DNA from: Trichoplax adhaerens
Taxonomy: Eukaryota; Placozoa; Uniplacotomia; Trichoplacea; Trichoplacidae
NCBI RefSeq assembly: GCF_000150275.1
Contig: NW_002060945.1
Location: 7,569,684-7,633,683, forward strand
Length of the DNA: 64,000 nucleotides
Direction of reading: 5' to 3'
Shown: in pieces, positions 1-13,235 of the stretch
Layout: each line of letters opens with the position of its first letter
Position numbering within the stretch: the stretch's first letter is position 1
Translations under genes and position numbers: made by a program
The notes under the pieces: generated by a model
The model's database searches: none
What the model was told of the DNA's origin: nothing
Seen by the model: only the letters and a program-made list of their open reading frames with translations

Positions 1-1512
1 TATCGCGATTGGCATTTTATCTAATGGATTCTTCTACGTTTACCAATCCGTTAATTTAAATATTTCAGTATGAACATCCATAGAGTTAAAAATTAGGATA
101 TGAATTTATCCTTAATATTATTATAGATAGACATCGTACATGAATGCCTTAACCTCTGTACAGCTCGCTATCATCAGCATAATCGAGTGGGTTAGATTAT
201 TGATTACTATTATATCCGCTATTGATTTAGTGGTAAGGAATATTCTATACCTGTCGACCAAATAATTTAAATGTTTGAATCTTAACATCTACAGAGTCTA
301 GGATAAAATTAAATTAAAATCATCTCTTAATGCTACCAAAGGCAAAAGTCCAAATGAACATGTTGAGAGTAGCAGCTTATTATTAACATTACTGAGCAAC
401 TCTGATTATTGACTACTGTTGATTTTAATAAATGTTATGGATTAATCTACCCATATCATCCATAGATCAATATCAAAATGGCACTTAATTTTAACAAATT
501 ATACAGACGAAGGACATTCTAGTAAATTAACCATTATCGCATTGTTAGGCCAAATTTTCGATCTTATCATGACGTTTAATTTTATACGTCAAGACGATTT
601 GCATGGTTATCTGACGTGGTCAACTTTTTCTCACTGACTTAATTGAGCTAGGTCATCAACCTATTCATTTATTAATCCATTTTAAAGTCTAGACATTCAA
701 TTTATGTCAATCCCGAAATTACGAGTATGATCATCGCTTCATGTCAACATTTGGATGCATGTATTGTAGGGCAATAGACAGTTGAATTCACAATTTTTTT
801 CCTGTTTCCTTCATAGGGCTATAAGATAAAAAACTAGTCTATTAACTGTCGTTTTTATTAACTGTAAATTTAGACTTTGGACTTAATGTAAACTCAATCA
901 GTGTGTCAGTAAAATATTTTCATGCTATTTTAATATTCTCCCTTGATAGTCATGAAGCACCCCTTCAAAAGTCTTAATCGTTATCCTCATTATTCTATTA
1001 GAAAATCGTAGTATTCCATAATTAATTTCTTGATTGATATAGTAAAATGCAGGTAAAATGATGAGCAACTCCTATCAATAATAATAACGGGCAATATTTC
1101 AAAATTGAGCGTAAGAATTTTCTATATTTTATAGCTGTATAGTAAGTAAGAATAATATGCCGTTAATTTCATTTGAGGGATTGCCTAAATACGCTACATT
1201 ATATACAATACATTAAATGGAATTAGCAAAATAATCATAAACTATACTTGCAATCAATTTTAAGACTAGCCATAGTACCTTATCTCGGGATCAAATTAAT
1301 TTTGACTGTATTATGGAAGTAAACTCATGTCAAATTAATTACAGCCTGCTCTTTCCAAAATTATTTTTACTAGGTTTTCACCGCATTGAACAATTTTAAT
1401 TAATTCGCTATCAGTAATCCTTAATCTATTCATTTAGATATCCATCTATCAACTAATACTATAAAGTCTATCTAGCAACAATTTTCGCCCACTACATTCA
1501 AAAATTACAAAT
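1..1512. other. AT-rich intergenic stretch upstream of MINDY4-like gene
   Basis: I see no long open frame, no recognisable exon and no tandem repeat here. Stop codons are dense in all frames. The promoter and 5' UTR of the following plus-strand gene should lie in the last few hundred bases, but no core promoter element stands out. Confidence 0.5.
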
Positions 1513-4500
1513 ATGCCAATCGAAAACAAAGTTATCGAAAATCTTGCAAGTTCATTGATTAGAGAATATCTCAGTAGAAAGGTACAACAGGAATTAATGT
1601 GTGATCTACTTCATAAGAATAATTTCTGAACTAATAATGGTATAACATCATACTCTTTTATTTATAGAATACAATGTAAAAATAATTGTTATACCGTCCT
1701 TATTATTCTTCTTATTATAGCAAATTTTATCACTAACTTGTATAGTAAAAGTACGACAATGTTTTTCGTTGCACTGATTTGTTAGCGCATACGATAATAA
1801 TCTATTGTACGTAGGGACTAAAAGAAACTCTTAAAACTATGGATGCTGAGCTTCCCAGGCAGGAACTCAGGTAGATTAAAACTATCGCTTACGAATTAAA
1901 TTATTCTTATATATATCATTAGTAACAATAACAGTAGTATCTTGGTCAGTAAACAAGGTTAAAAATCGAATCAATAATTTTGTTAAAATCATATATCATA
2001 AATTTCTTTTTTTAATTGTGAATAATTGATGCCCTAATTCCATTCCAGTATAAATAATCGGATTACCCTTGCAAGAGAAATGCATCTTGAGGGACTACTG
2101 AAGAAAAACAAGGTTTATTTTTGTTATATGGGCGAATTCTTGAAAGATTTATCTAATAATATAATCGATGTATTGGTAAAACGTCTAGCAATACCTATTG
2201 TTAATAATTATTACTTAATTTTATGCTTATAAGTGCCAGGAGCAGCCATTATCTACCATGATTGAAGTTATTGTTAAGCATATCAAAGAAACCAGTAGAC
2301 CTAGGACTAGGAGCTCTGGAAGAAGCCTTAGCTTCTCGGAAGACAAAGTAATATTTATTTGCGTCCTATTAATCTTGATAAATTCAATCTAATTACAGAA
2401 CAAAGAATGCTATAAAATTATTGACGATCTTACTCTAACATTTCGTATTGAACTTTTAGACGCTTGAGAAACAATTCAGTAACTCTCGTGCTGTCTCTAT
2501 TGATCAATTAATCTATCGAGAACATAACAAGAGTCAAATTAATGATAGTAAAAATGTTATAGAGACCATCACAGCTGAAAATTTAGAATGAAGTTTTTAC
2601 TAAAGTAACAAAACCTGTAATTGACGATAGCACTAGCAATAATGGAAATGTCGACAATGATATAGAAACTATCGAATTAGAAGGTATGAATTATTAAATT
2701 TGTAAAGAAGTGTGGGATCAGTTTGAGACTTTTGCATTCTAAACAGCTTAATTAACTGTGCTACTAGATCAACTAGAGCATAGTTCTCCAACACTATCAC
2801 CGAGAATACAACAGCAGCACGATTCAACTCGACAAACTCCGATTACCTTGAATATTGCAACAGCATTGAAAGAAATCATTTTTGGTAAAGGTACAGGCTT
2901 ATTTAATTACGAATGGAGAATTCAAAGCTTTCTATTTAGCGATGTCGAGGGTATTCAATATGGTATAGTGCAGAAAAAGGTATACGCGTATCTTAAATTT
3001 TAGATTTTAATTTATTATGAGTATTGATGGTGCATAAAATAATCACGACTTTAAACAAATATTAGCTCTAAAAAATTAAAGAGTATGGATTTTTAATATC
3101 ATATGACGATAATGGCTATATTATAGGGTGGCCCATGTGGAATCTTAGCTGCTTTGCAAGCATTTTTCTTGAAGCATCTCCTTTTCACAAATCCTGAAAA
3201 TCAAAATATAGCTAAAAGGTTATAAAATTAATAAGGTGTAAATAACCATAAAATAAATAATACTATCATCTACTTTTCTAGTGCATCGCATAATTTGTCA
3301 GAGCCTGTTTTACTTATTGCTTCAAGCTATATCTATCTCTTAGATCTACAGAAAAAGTCTTGGAACAAGACTGTTACAGTTACTATTAGAAATAATATAC
3401 AGTGTTTAATATTTCTCTTGATGTGTCTCGAATTTTTATTCAATCGTCTTCATAACTCTGAATTGAAATATTCGTACTATTTTCTGTAATTATTGTTCAA
3501 GCATGAATATAGCTTATGGCAGTTACTAATTCAGCATTTGATAATTTCTTTTATAGTCAAATCGCTAACGTAACTGAAAGTATGCAACAAGAGAGTCTTG
3601 TACTTGCTATAGCTGAAACCCTTTGGAAAGCTGGCAACTGCCGACGATCCGTTGTAGCGCTGTAAGTTACTGAAATATACTGTACAAAATCGATAAATTC
3701 GTTAGAAAAATCATACTATTGCATATGGTTATAGCTAACTTTTCATTAATTTCATTGTCAAGTATTATTGTACTTGTCTAGCAACAAATTCTTAATTTGA
3801 TTAAATGGGATACTATAGACAGATAAAATTATTAAAGTAGATGTTACTATAGAACTTTTACAGTTGTTATGTAAATGTCTTGCATCTCAATCAAATTTGT
3901 GATATTTTTGCCTCAGCGCTTGCATCTGATAAATAAGAATCGCATTTGCTTGAGGGCATTTTAAATTTTTATATTTAACAACTACACGTTGCTATAGCTA
4001 AATACTTGGAATATTACAGGTTACAAAGCTCAGTCCATTTTAAAGGCAATTCCCAGTTTCGCCTTGATCAGTTAACTGAAAAGGTAGTTATGTGAATATG
4101 TTATTTAGATTTGTTATACATACTGCTTAGATATCAAAAAATTTTTACACGACTTCCGTTTTATTTAAAATTGTTATTTCAGTTAACACTGCATACTGTC
4201 ATATCGCTGGAGTCCTTACGCAAATTAATCCAAGAAAATCTTTCCCAGGTTTTTAACTAGTGATGCAATTAATTTCCATCCTATATCGCTAATTCTTACT
4301 TAATATATAATGTTAACTAATAGAGAAAGTGTGTTGTTTGAAGTCAATCTCAATCTTAATCTTTCTACCACCATTGTTTTTCATACTGTAGTTTCAAAAT
4401 CCAAAAGGAAATGGATGCATACTGTATTTATATTCCTTGATATTAAGCAGAACAGTTGAAGGGTAGGCTTAAACCCTTACATCGTTGAAATCCTTTCTTA

Positions 4501-5954
4501 TTAACCAATAAATGACTTTCCAATTATCACAAAGAAAAAATCGATTCCATATGCTTATTTATTCTTCCTAGAGTTAAGGAAGATATGGATGACCCAAACT
4601 GCAAATTAATGGGCGCCTACAACTATTGCTCGCAGGTATATAAGAATTTACTAGCCCTATTTTACATTACGGTGAAAACTATAATATCATATGATTTAGT
4701 CATTTTCAAATATAATGGAAGTTATTTATATCTTGACATAGTTATGAAATACCAAAACTATTATTTATTGAAAAATTACACACTGTATAGCTTCTGCTCT
4801 TCGCTTATTGATCTATCTTATACCATTACCCAATGTTGGGTCATCTTTACTTTAATGATCAAAATAATATACTGATTCATGCTCTTGTTAGGAAATTGTC
4901 AACCTAATCGTTACTGGTAAAGCAACTTCAAATACCTTTGATGGCATTATTGAATTAACGGGGAATGAAGGAGATAAGGTTATTCTTAGAAAGCGAGCTA
5001 AAATATGTATACGAAGCAGTAACAGTATACTCTATTTTATATGTCCTAAATTTTTGATTTTGCATTGGTGAAGTGTCAACTAACTGGACTAAAATCACAA
5101 AGTCAGATTGGATTACTATCATTATTAGAACATTACGAATCGTGCAAGGTATAATTATGTTAAATATATTCTACTGTATATTTGCATCGTATAATGACGG
5201 TCATTAATAAATATTTTAATTCATAGGTCGGAAATTATTTTAAATCGCCTGAGTATCCAATATGGGTAGTTTATAGTGAAAGTCATTATAGTGTTGTTTT
5301 CTCATTAAACAGAAAAATACTCGATCTCAGGTAGAGTTTAATAATCAAGTTCTACTTTAAGAACTAATAGTTTTCCGATGGATTAGTTTAATTGATTCAC
5401 TATCTTAGTGCAGTGAATTGTAACACTATTCCATTGGATAATATGCAGTGATGTACCGAAAACTTTTGACCTTTATTACTACGATGGTCTGGGAAATCAA
5501 GATGAAGAAATAAGGCTGACTGTGGGTAAGTAATAGTACCACTAGTTAGGAATAACATTCTAATTTTTGGTGATTAATCTTGCTATTGAATTCTAACCTC
5601 AAGATCCATATCAGCAAGTTACGGTCAATGAAAAGGACCTCATCCCACCGTTAGATTTATGTATTAGGACGAGGTATATAGAGCAAATTTTTTTATAGAT
5701 CTATCACTTACTATTTTTTAGCGTCTTATCTTGTCTTAGCCTTTATACTCTTAACGCTTAATCAATTATGAAATAAATCTTTGACGTATTAGGATGTAGT
5801 TTACGGTTTTATTGAAGTCAATACTTTACACAAAATTTTAATATCTGCAAAATATGCTAAGAAAAAAATTTAATATTGTAACATTCTCTACTAATATCAT
5901 TTCAGATGGCCAGGAGCTGCAGTAAATTGGAACGATACAGAGCCCCTGTTATAA
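1513..5954 (+). CDS. MINDY4: MINDY4-type (FAM188B) lysine-48 deubiquitinase, 19 exons
   Basis: Predicted cysteine protease that trims K48-linked polyubiquitin (family knowledge). Exons joined in phase: 1513-1581, 1815-1870, 2049-2112, 2240-2347, 2460-2547, 2594-2683, 2768-2979, 3127-3218, 3557-3661, 4020-4083, 4183-4248, 4392-4462, 4572-4635, 4892-4978, 5074-5148, 5227-5330, 5449-5525, 5604-5673, 5906-5954; total 1611 nt, 536 aa. The N-terminus resembles the LisH-like start of MINDY4 (SLIREYLSRK, then SINNR). Residues ~100-160 are a low-complexity linker. The catalytic domain starts near residue 185 (GIVQKKGGPCG, catalytic Cys about 233) and continues through GAYNYCSQ, IGLLSLLEHY, WVVYSESHYSV (catalytic His about 457), FDLYYYDGL, PPLDLCIRTRWPG and VNWN before the stop. 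The gene is shorter than the human protein mainly in the linker. Exons 5-6 (46 nt intron at 2548-2593) are the least certain; an in-frame stop there is avoided only by this splice. No cDNA was available to confirm junctions. Confidence 0.9.
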
Positions 5955-7311
5955 ATAGCATCGCAGGCATGATCCCTTTCTACTTTTTAATCATATCATA
6001 ATTATCGATAGGTGCTCTTCTATGAATTAATGTGGATATTTACCTTCAGTTATCAGATGTTATCACTAAAACCACTTTTATACATACCTATCAAATAATC
6101 TTAAATCTTGTAACCTTGTATAATTAATTCTTGAATGAATACCACCGAATGCATCGATCAACTATCATCTAAGATACTATAGAGCTAAAGTAACCATTTA
6201 AGAATTGCAGCTAGTTCAAATTTATTGAATGAACAATCGCTTTAAGATATACTATTATCCTGAAATTTTATTGAATGTCCTTGAATCTCTACAATGTTTA
6301 TTATGCCTTCTATTTTCTTACCAAGTCATAGGGCCTAATATACTTTTATTGCTATATGTGTTATCACCCTAGAATTGCAGTACTATGTACAGTTTAACTC
6401 TCTACAGTAAAGTGAGATCTATTCTATACACATTAATTAATATTATCTGGCAAAATTATACGATTTCAATACCAGCTTACTCAAGAAAATGGCATGAACA
6501 TTTTCAAGATTTTTCGTTTACCTCGCATAGTAAAGATGCGGCATCCTCGAATCTAATGTATAATTTATGTATTGCAATGATTAGTATTAATCTTATGTCA
6601 TTGTAATCTTAATTGTAGAGTAATTGTATTATTTATAAAACAATTCTCCAATAAACTACCGATATCCCATTAAGTCTGCTTTCGTAGATTAAGAAATGGA
6701 TTTCGTTTCATGGATGATGCCTAGAAAGAATCGCCTTATCTATCATATTTATTATTCGAACTCAGTTAATTATAGCAAATAATTTATCACGAACGCTACA
6801 GTACAATAGAATAGATTAATTAATTGATTATCATTAGAATTAGAATACCCTAACCAAATCATTATACCTGATTAATTAACTAAATCTTCCTCTTCATTAT
6901 TGTAAGTTGTTAGTTATAGTAAAAGGCAAACTTCACTCAGATGAACAAGGTTTTGATTATGACATAGCTCAGCTTTATAAGCTGTTCGTTTGCCATATAA
7001 TTAATGCAATCGAGTTTGGTTATGCTTGTACTGATACTAGCATAAAAAAATCGATTTTTACTAATAATAGGTATGGTTATAAATAAAAAGAGATCGAATT
7101 AATTTAGAGTGCATTTGTCTGCAATGTAGTGTTTTACTATATATCACAGTACTACAGGATAATGATTAGTATTATCCTATTCTGAAGATTAGTCCAATGT
7201 GGCTCGAGATCAATCTTGATACTGGGCAATTACCATAGGCGATTGATTTTAGTGCCGCCTTGCAGCATAAGTAGGTATCCGGTCGAACTGCAAGGCTGCA
7301 AGGATAGCTAA
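5955..7311. other. Intergenic, AT-rich
   Basis: No convincing gene. A 73-codon ATG frame at 6385-6606 has low-complexity composition and no splice context, so I do not call it. A short stretch around 6920-7060 reads open, but no family is recognised. The last part is the likely promoter side of the first SDR gene. Confidence 0.4.
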
Positions 7312-7635
7312 CCAACCACAAGGTCAGCTTAACAGACAGTAGAAGTACTTAAATCATCTCAGAACTAAGTGCGCGTATACTGTTCAGTACATTGTTTATT
7401 GATCGATAAGTATAAGATTATGAATAATTAATGAATAAATTATAGGTATAATATTGTAGTATTATTGTTATTAAAATCACTATCTACGACAGAGATAAAG
7501 CTGAGTGAAAAACTTCCAAATAGTCGGTCGTATTTTAACGGACTTGTATCGCTGCTTAACGGCTTGGGAACCACTTTAGGCTATCGAGATTTGGTAACTT
7601 CTTCAATCTACTTGTGTTCCAGTAGCGCTGTAACG

Positions 7636-9568
7636 ATGGAACCTGCTGCTGCAATTTTTATTGCTGGTAATGTTGTATTTGTGATAGTGTACTTATATTA
7701 CATGCTCAACAGAAAGTCAAAAATAGCTAACATCGACGAGAAATATGTGCTTATAACTGGTTGTGATAGTGGATTTGGGCGAGCAATAGCTGAAAGATTA
7801 GATCAAGTGGGTGTCAATGTATTCGCTGCATGCTTAACAGACTCCGCTGTTAACGAATTAAAGGCTCATTCTAAGAAGATAATTCCATTCGTACTCGATG
7901 TTACAAATAGCGAACAAATTAAAAATTCAGTGGCTCTAGTAAAAAAGAAGTTACCAGATGGAAAAGGATTATGGGGCCTTGTTAATAATGCTGGAATCGC
8001 AGATTCAGGATTTATCGAATGGTTACCGATGGAAACATTTCGTAAAGTCGCTGATGTAAATTTATTTGGCTTAATCGAGGTTACATGCCAGTTTCTACCG
8101 TTAATCAAGAAAGAGAAAGGTCGAGTAGTAAACATGGCAAGCTTGGCTGGTATCCAAGCACCACCAGTTGCAGCGCCATATAGTATCTCGAAATTTGGAT
8201 TAGTAGCATTTACTAATACATTAAGATTTGAGATGTTAGCATTTGGTGTTAGGGTCTGTTGTATTTGTCCAACATTCTTTCGGACAAACATTCTCGATAC
8301 TGAAAAGTTAGTAACTGGAATGAATACCCTATTCGAAGCTGTAAATGACGAAGTAAAAGAAAGTTATAAAGATGTTCCAGAGAAAGGTAAGTGTACGAAT
8401 ATCGATAACGGTTATATATTATTCATGCTGATGCTAAACTACTATGATGATGTATATATATAAATCACACGTATAATGTGATGGTAGATACTATAGATTA
8501 TTGCTATCAACGTAATAGATGAGTAATACTGTACTATACGATTAAATGCAAGGAAATACGCTCGATAGAAGGTACAATAATAAAAGCTCGTGTCGATAAA
8601 AATCTCAGTCGATAGTGATGGTAATTGGATTACAATTAATTGGCAGTTTATTACTGAGAAAGATAAACTGAAGAAGTAATTAAAGAAAACATCTGTGTAT
8701 ACTATAAACTATAATAGATATAAGCAACGTCAATCATATTACAGAGATTTAACTCTATCTATAGTAATATACTAACATTAGCAACTATTTAAATCAGTCG
8801 GTGTAGTTAACATTGAGGACATCAACACCATAGTCTCCTGTAGTTAATGCTTGATAATGTAGTTTTTGATGTAATATCATAGTGTAGCGGATGTCGTATA
8901 CTACAGCGGTAATATCTTATCGAATGCTCTATATTATATCAATTTAGTATACTGTGCAGTCGAAGAATAAGTTACTTAACTTTACTTTACTTCATTGCCT
9001 CTATCTCAAGTGCAATGCAAAGACAATTTTCTGTAGTCATTAGATTATGTTCAATTCTACCTGTACGCATTATTTATAAGTTTATACATAGAATATTGTA
9101 GTGATTGGGTTTTACAACCTCTTAGGTTAGCAATCGTTCAACTCAAAATCTGAATTATTAAAATTGAGCAATCCTTGACTTGACTCAAGATTATAAGCAT
9201 GGTAGACCATTTTACTTCTCAATGCTACCGTACTTCAATTACTACTGTAATTAGCTGAAACTACTACAAATGTATATGTTCGGCGTATACTCTGTGCTAC
9301 GAATTACGTCTTTTAAATTAATTCAAATATCTTTTGCGTAATAGTTATCACAAATTTAAGAAATATCGCTGGTGAGGCTCCTGTTGATCTGAATCCAGTG
9401 GTAAATGTAGTTGAAGATGCATTAATTAGTACGAAGCCGAAGAATTACTACTTCGTAGGAAAACAGTCTATATTATTTCGAATTATCGCTAGTTGCCCAA
9501 CTGAGCTATCTGATTGGTTATTTGCTAAGGTGAATCCTATCTTTAAGCCGAGCATGATATCTAGTTAA
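7636..9568 (+). CDS. SDR9C-family membrane dehydrogenase (retinol/17-beta-hydroxysteroid type), gene A
   Basis: Exons 7636-8386 and 9345-9568 join in phase 1 to give 324 aa. An N-terminal hydrophobic segment (residues ~5-24) should anchor it to a membrane, as in RDH5/RDH16/HSD17B6 relatives. The NAD(H) fold motif TGCDSGFG is at 41-48, NNAG at 117-120, and the catalytic set is Asn142, Ser169, Tyr182 and Lys186 (YSISK). The second exon encodes the family's C-terminal lid (PKNYYFVG ... LSDWLFAK). Start choice: the open frame runs 57 codons further upstream without an ATG, and in paralogue B that extension is broken by a TGA, so the ATG at 7636 is preferred. Substrate is unknown: the family oxidises or reduces retinoids and steroids. 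It is the first of four tandem paralogues. Confidence 0.88.
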
Positions 9569-10422
9569 TTGGATATTTGTGCTGGACAAGTTATATTATA
9601 TTGACTAGAAATAATCTTGTGCAAAGTGATTGTCCTAGTCTTGATGTAGATATTACGATAGAAACGTGTTACTTAAAAATGGCTACAGTATCTAGTTACT
9701 ACATCTTATAAATGTCGTATAAACGAATATAAATGTACTTAGATGTATTTACAATAAGTATTAATGAGCACATGAAATGTTATATTAAATTAAATTGTTT
9801 TGTAGCTTTTTGTTTTCTCATATGCTACATTCACATGGCTATAATCAAGTTTTATAAATCTTCATGTACGTGTGACTTTAGATATGCCTTATACGCTTGT
9901 TTAAGAAAAATTATAAACCGCTATATTTTATCAACTACTTGGGCTGTAATCAATTTTTATAATAAATTATATAATTAAAGAGTAATATACAGGTATTAAG
10001 CAAGATTATTTTTCCGAATCGTTGTAATATATTTACATAATCAGTAAAATTGCAACTGTATTAACTGCAATACTGCATTAAGGTCATGCCACTATGGTCA
10101 CTATTATCAAGTTGTCAACGCCTAAATTATTGTTTAAATCTTACGAATTTATTACCTGCATGTAATCATAGGCTAGCTAAAGAGTACTTCCAAAGGCTAA
10201 AATTATTGTTTACATCTTGTGAATTGATTACCTTTATTTACATCAACTTATGCCATACAAAATTATACTTTCAGTAGTATGAATTTGATCTTTACCTTCT
10301 ATATGACTATTGCTAGTAAAATGGAGATTTTTTTGCCATAAAGAAATGAAGGAAATTCACAGGATCGCTCCTACACAGAAAATTTTTAAGGTTCGGACAG
10401 TACTTCTGATCAGTCAAGTCAC

Positions 10423-10626
10423 CTAGTGACATTTATGTAGGGTTACACTAGGTACAGTATTACCGTCAATATCTTGACTACGAATTATAACTTCGTAGCA
10501 GCTACTTTTACCGATGAAACTCACATTACGTAATTGCCCCTCTTTTATTACGTATGATGGATGATCTGAATATAGATTATATGTTTGTAACAATTCAACA
10601 TTCGATCGTAATCGAGGATTGGCCAA
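10423..10626 (-). CDS. Possible terminal exon with filamin-type repeat fragment (copy A)
   Basis: A 67-codon open frame follows an AG acceptor (…CTGAAAG) and ends in TAG. The translated segment contains EGQLRNVSFIGKSS, then IIRSQDIDGNTV, which matches the pattern of filamin/ABP280 repeats (G-K-x-x-x-x-x-I-x-x-x-D-x-x-G-N). No ATG-bearing upstream exon was found, so it may be a last exon, a fragment or a pseudogene. It lies just after SDR gene A on the opposite strand, and copy B (13999-14202) differs by only a few bases. Family assignment is by eye from motif only. Confidence 0.35.
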   Translation of the reverse strand: MANPRLRSNVELLQTYNLYSDHPSYVIKEGQLRNVSFIGKSSCYEVIIRSQDIDGNTVPSVTLHKCH

Positions 10627-10630
10627 CTTT

Positions 10631-11104
10631 CAGGCTGACTATGATACATATACGCATATACTACTATCATTAATAATAATACAAGCAATATTCGATCAAA
10701 AATGGATTGAAATCAATGCACCAAATATCTAATAGTCCATGGTATATAAATAGATGGGAATATTTGCTAGTTCATAGTACGACATATGTACTTTAAAATT
10801 TGAAAATAGAACTGAATATTTAACGAATTTTTGTTTACTAACTGATTAATAAGTTTAAAGATCGATAGAAAAATAACTTTTAAATTATTTAGCTTTATAT
10901 GCAAGATCAGATTATTTCATAAAGCTATTAGAGAGATTATTTGAAGTAAATTCGAATTGAAAGCAAATGAATCATTGTACAAAATTCAGGTAATATCGAA
11001 TTAATGCAGTAATCTTAAATGTACTATAACTGGCTAATGCTGTATATAGTAATACATCGTATTAAACATACAATCTAGTAAATCTAGCGTAGGATACCCG
11101 TATG
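10631..11104. other. Unique spacer between duplicated blocks
   Basis: About 470 bp of AT-rich sequence with no open frame of note and no match in copy B. It may hold upstream control sequence of SDR gene B. Confidence 0.4.
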
Positions 11105-11438
11105 ATACCAAACCATAAGGTCAGCTTAACAGACAGTAGAAGTACTTAAATCATCTCAGATCTAAGTGCGCATCTACTGTACTGTCGATATACATTATTT
11201 ATTGATCGATAAGTATAAGATTATGAATAATTAACGAATAAATTACAGGTATAATATCGTAGTATTATTGTTATTAAAATCACTATCTACGACAGAGATA
11301 AAGCTGAGTGAAAAACTTCCAAATAGTCGGTCGTATTTTAACGGACTTGTATCGCTGCTTAACAGCTTGGGAACGACTTTAGGCTATCGAGATTTGGTAA
11401 CTTCTTCAATCTACTTATGTTCCAATTGAGCTGTAACG

Positions 11439-13235
11439 ATGGAACCTGCTGCTACAATTTTTATTGCTGGTAATGTTGTATTTGTTATAGTGTACTTATA
11501 TTACATGTTCAACAGAAAGTCTAAAATAGCCAACATCGACGAGAAATATGTGCTTATAACTGGTTGTGATAGTGGATTTGGACGAGCAATAGCTGAAAGA
11601 TTAGATCAAGTGGGTGTCAATGTATTCGCTGCATGCTTAACAGACTCAGCTGTTAACGAATTAAAGGTTCATTCTAAGAAGATGATTCCATTCGTACTCG
11701 ATGTTACAAATAGCGAACAAATTAAAAATACAGTGGCTCTAGTAAAAAAGAAGTTACCAGATGGAAAAGGATTATGGGGCCTTGTTAATAATGCTGGAAT
11801 CGCAGATTCAGGATTTATCGAATGGTTACCGATGGAGACATTTCGTAAAGTCGCTGATGTAAATTTATTTGGCTTAATCGAGGTTACATGCCAGTTTCTA
11901 CCGTTAATCAAGAAAGAGAAAGGTCGAGTAGTAAACATGGCAAGCTTGGCTGGTATCCAAGCACCACCAGTTACAGCGCCATATAGTATCTCGAAATTTG
12001 GATTAGTAGCATTTACTAATACATTAAGATTTGAGATGTTAGCATTTGGTGTTAGGGTCTGTTGTATTTGTCCAACATTCTTTCGGACAAACATTCTCGA
12101 TACTGAAAAGTTAGTAACTGGAATGAATACCCTATTCGAAGCTGTAAATGACGAAGTAAAAGAAAGTTATAAAGATGTTCCAGAGAAAGGTAAGTGTACG
12201 AATATCGATAACGGTTATATATTATTCACGCTGATACTAAACTACGATGATTATGTATATAAATCACACGTATAATGTGATGGTAGATACTATAGATTAT
12301 TGCTATCAACGTAATAGATGAGTAATACTGTACTATACGATTAAATGCAAGGAAATACGCTCGATAGAAGGTACAATAATAAAAGCTCGTGTCGATAAAA
12401 ATCTCAGTCGATAGTGATGGTAATTGGATTACAATTAATTGGCAGTTTATTACTGAGAAAGATAAACTGAAGAAGTAATTAAAGAAAACATCTGTGTATA
12501 GTATAAACTATAATAGATGTAAGCAACATCAATCATATTACAGAGATTTAACTCTATCCATAATAATATACTAACGCTAGCAACTATTTAAATCAGTCGG
12601 TGTAGTTAACATTAAGGACATCAACACCATAGTCTATTGTAGTTAAAGCTTGATAATGTAGTTTTTTGATGTAATATCATAGTGTAGCGGATATCGTATA
12701 CTACAACGGTAATATCTTATCGAATGCTGTATATTGTGGATAAACTGCTAAACGTTATTATTCTACCATAACCCTTTTACCTAGTATCAGTTTAGTATAG
12801 TGTGTAGTTAAAGAATAAGTTACTTAACTTTACTCTACTTCATTGCTTCTCTCTCAAATATAATGCAAAGGCAATTTTCTGTAGTCGTTAGATTATGTTC
12901 AATTGTACCTGTGAGCATTATAAGTTAAATTATAGAATGTATATGTTCGGAGTATGTCCTGTGCTGCCAATTACATTTTTTAAATTAATTCAAATATCTT
13001 TTGCATAATAGTTTTCACAAATTTTAGAAATATCGCTGGTGAGGCTCCTGTTGATCTGAATCCAGTGGTAAATGTAGTTGAAGATGCATTAATTAGTACG
13101 AATCCAAAGAATTACTACTTCGTAGGAAAACAGTCTATATTATTTCGAATTATCGCTAGTTGCCCAACTGAGCTATCTGATTGGTTATTTGCTAAGGTGA
13201 ATCCTATCTTTAAGCCGAGCATGATATCTAGTTAA
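11439..13235 (+). CDS. SDR9C-family membrane dehydrogenase, gene B
   Basis: Exons 11439-12189 and 13012-13235 join in phase 1 (same lengths, 751 and 224 nt, as gene A) to give 324 aa. Motifs are intact: TGCDSGFG at 41-48, NNAG at 117-120, Ser169, Tyr182 and Lys186. The differences from A that I see in exon 1 are conservative or neutral (for example Ala5 to Thr, Leu24 to Phe, Ala77 to Val, Ala179 to Thr). Upstream in-frame sequence holds a TGA (11428-11430 region), fixing the start at the MEPAA methionine. Both genes keep a full active site, so B looks functional rather than a decaying copy. Confidence 0.88.

Larger units (their letters stand above)
7312..10630. repeat. Segmental duplication, copy A
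   Basis: This block is repeated in the same orientation at 11105-14215. Shared sequence begins with the AAGGTCAGCTTAACAGACAG motif about 320 bp before the SDR start codon, runs through both SDR exons and the intron, and ends after a minus-strand filamin-like exon. Copies differ by scattered substitutions and indels: copy A carries an extra stretch around 9060-9240, and copy B a short insertion near 12736. A unique spacer of about 470 bp separates them. Confidence 0.9.

Noticed and set aside
3295-3489. 64-codon frame within MINDY4 (3295-3489)
   Set aside because: Exons 3127-3218 and 3557-3661 join in phase and match MINDY4 without it; it lies in the intron.
7465-7635. 57-codon in-frame N-terminal extension of SDR gene A
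   Set aside because: It has no ATG, and the equivalent region of copy B contains a stop codon; treated as 5' UTR.
7866-8291. 141-codon minus-strand open frame inside SDR A exon 1 (and its twin at 11669-12094)
   Set aside because: Antisense shadow of a strongly supported coding exon; its preservation in B follows from the recent duplication.
9733-9978. 81-codon plus-strand frame after SDR A
   Set aside because: The corresponding stretch in copy B is disrupted by indels and stops.
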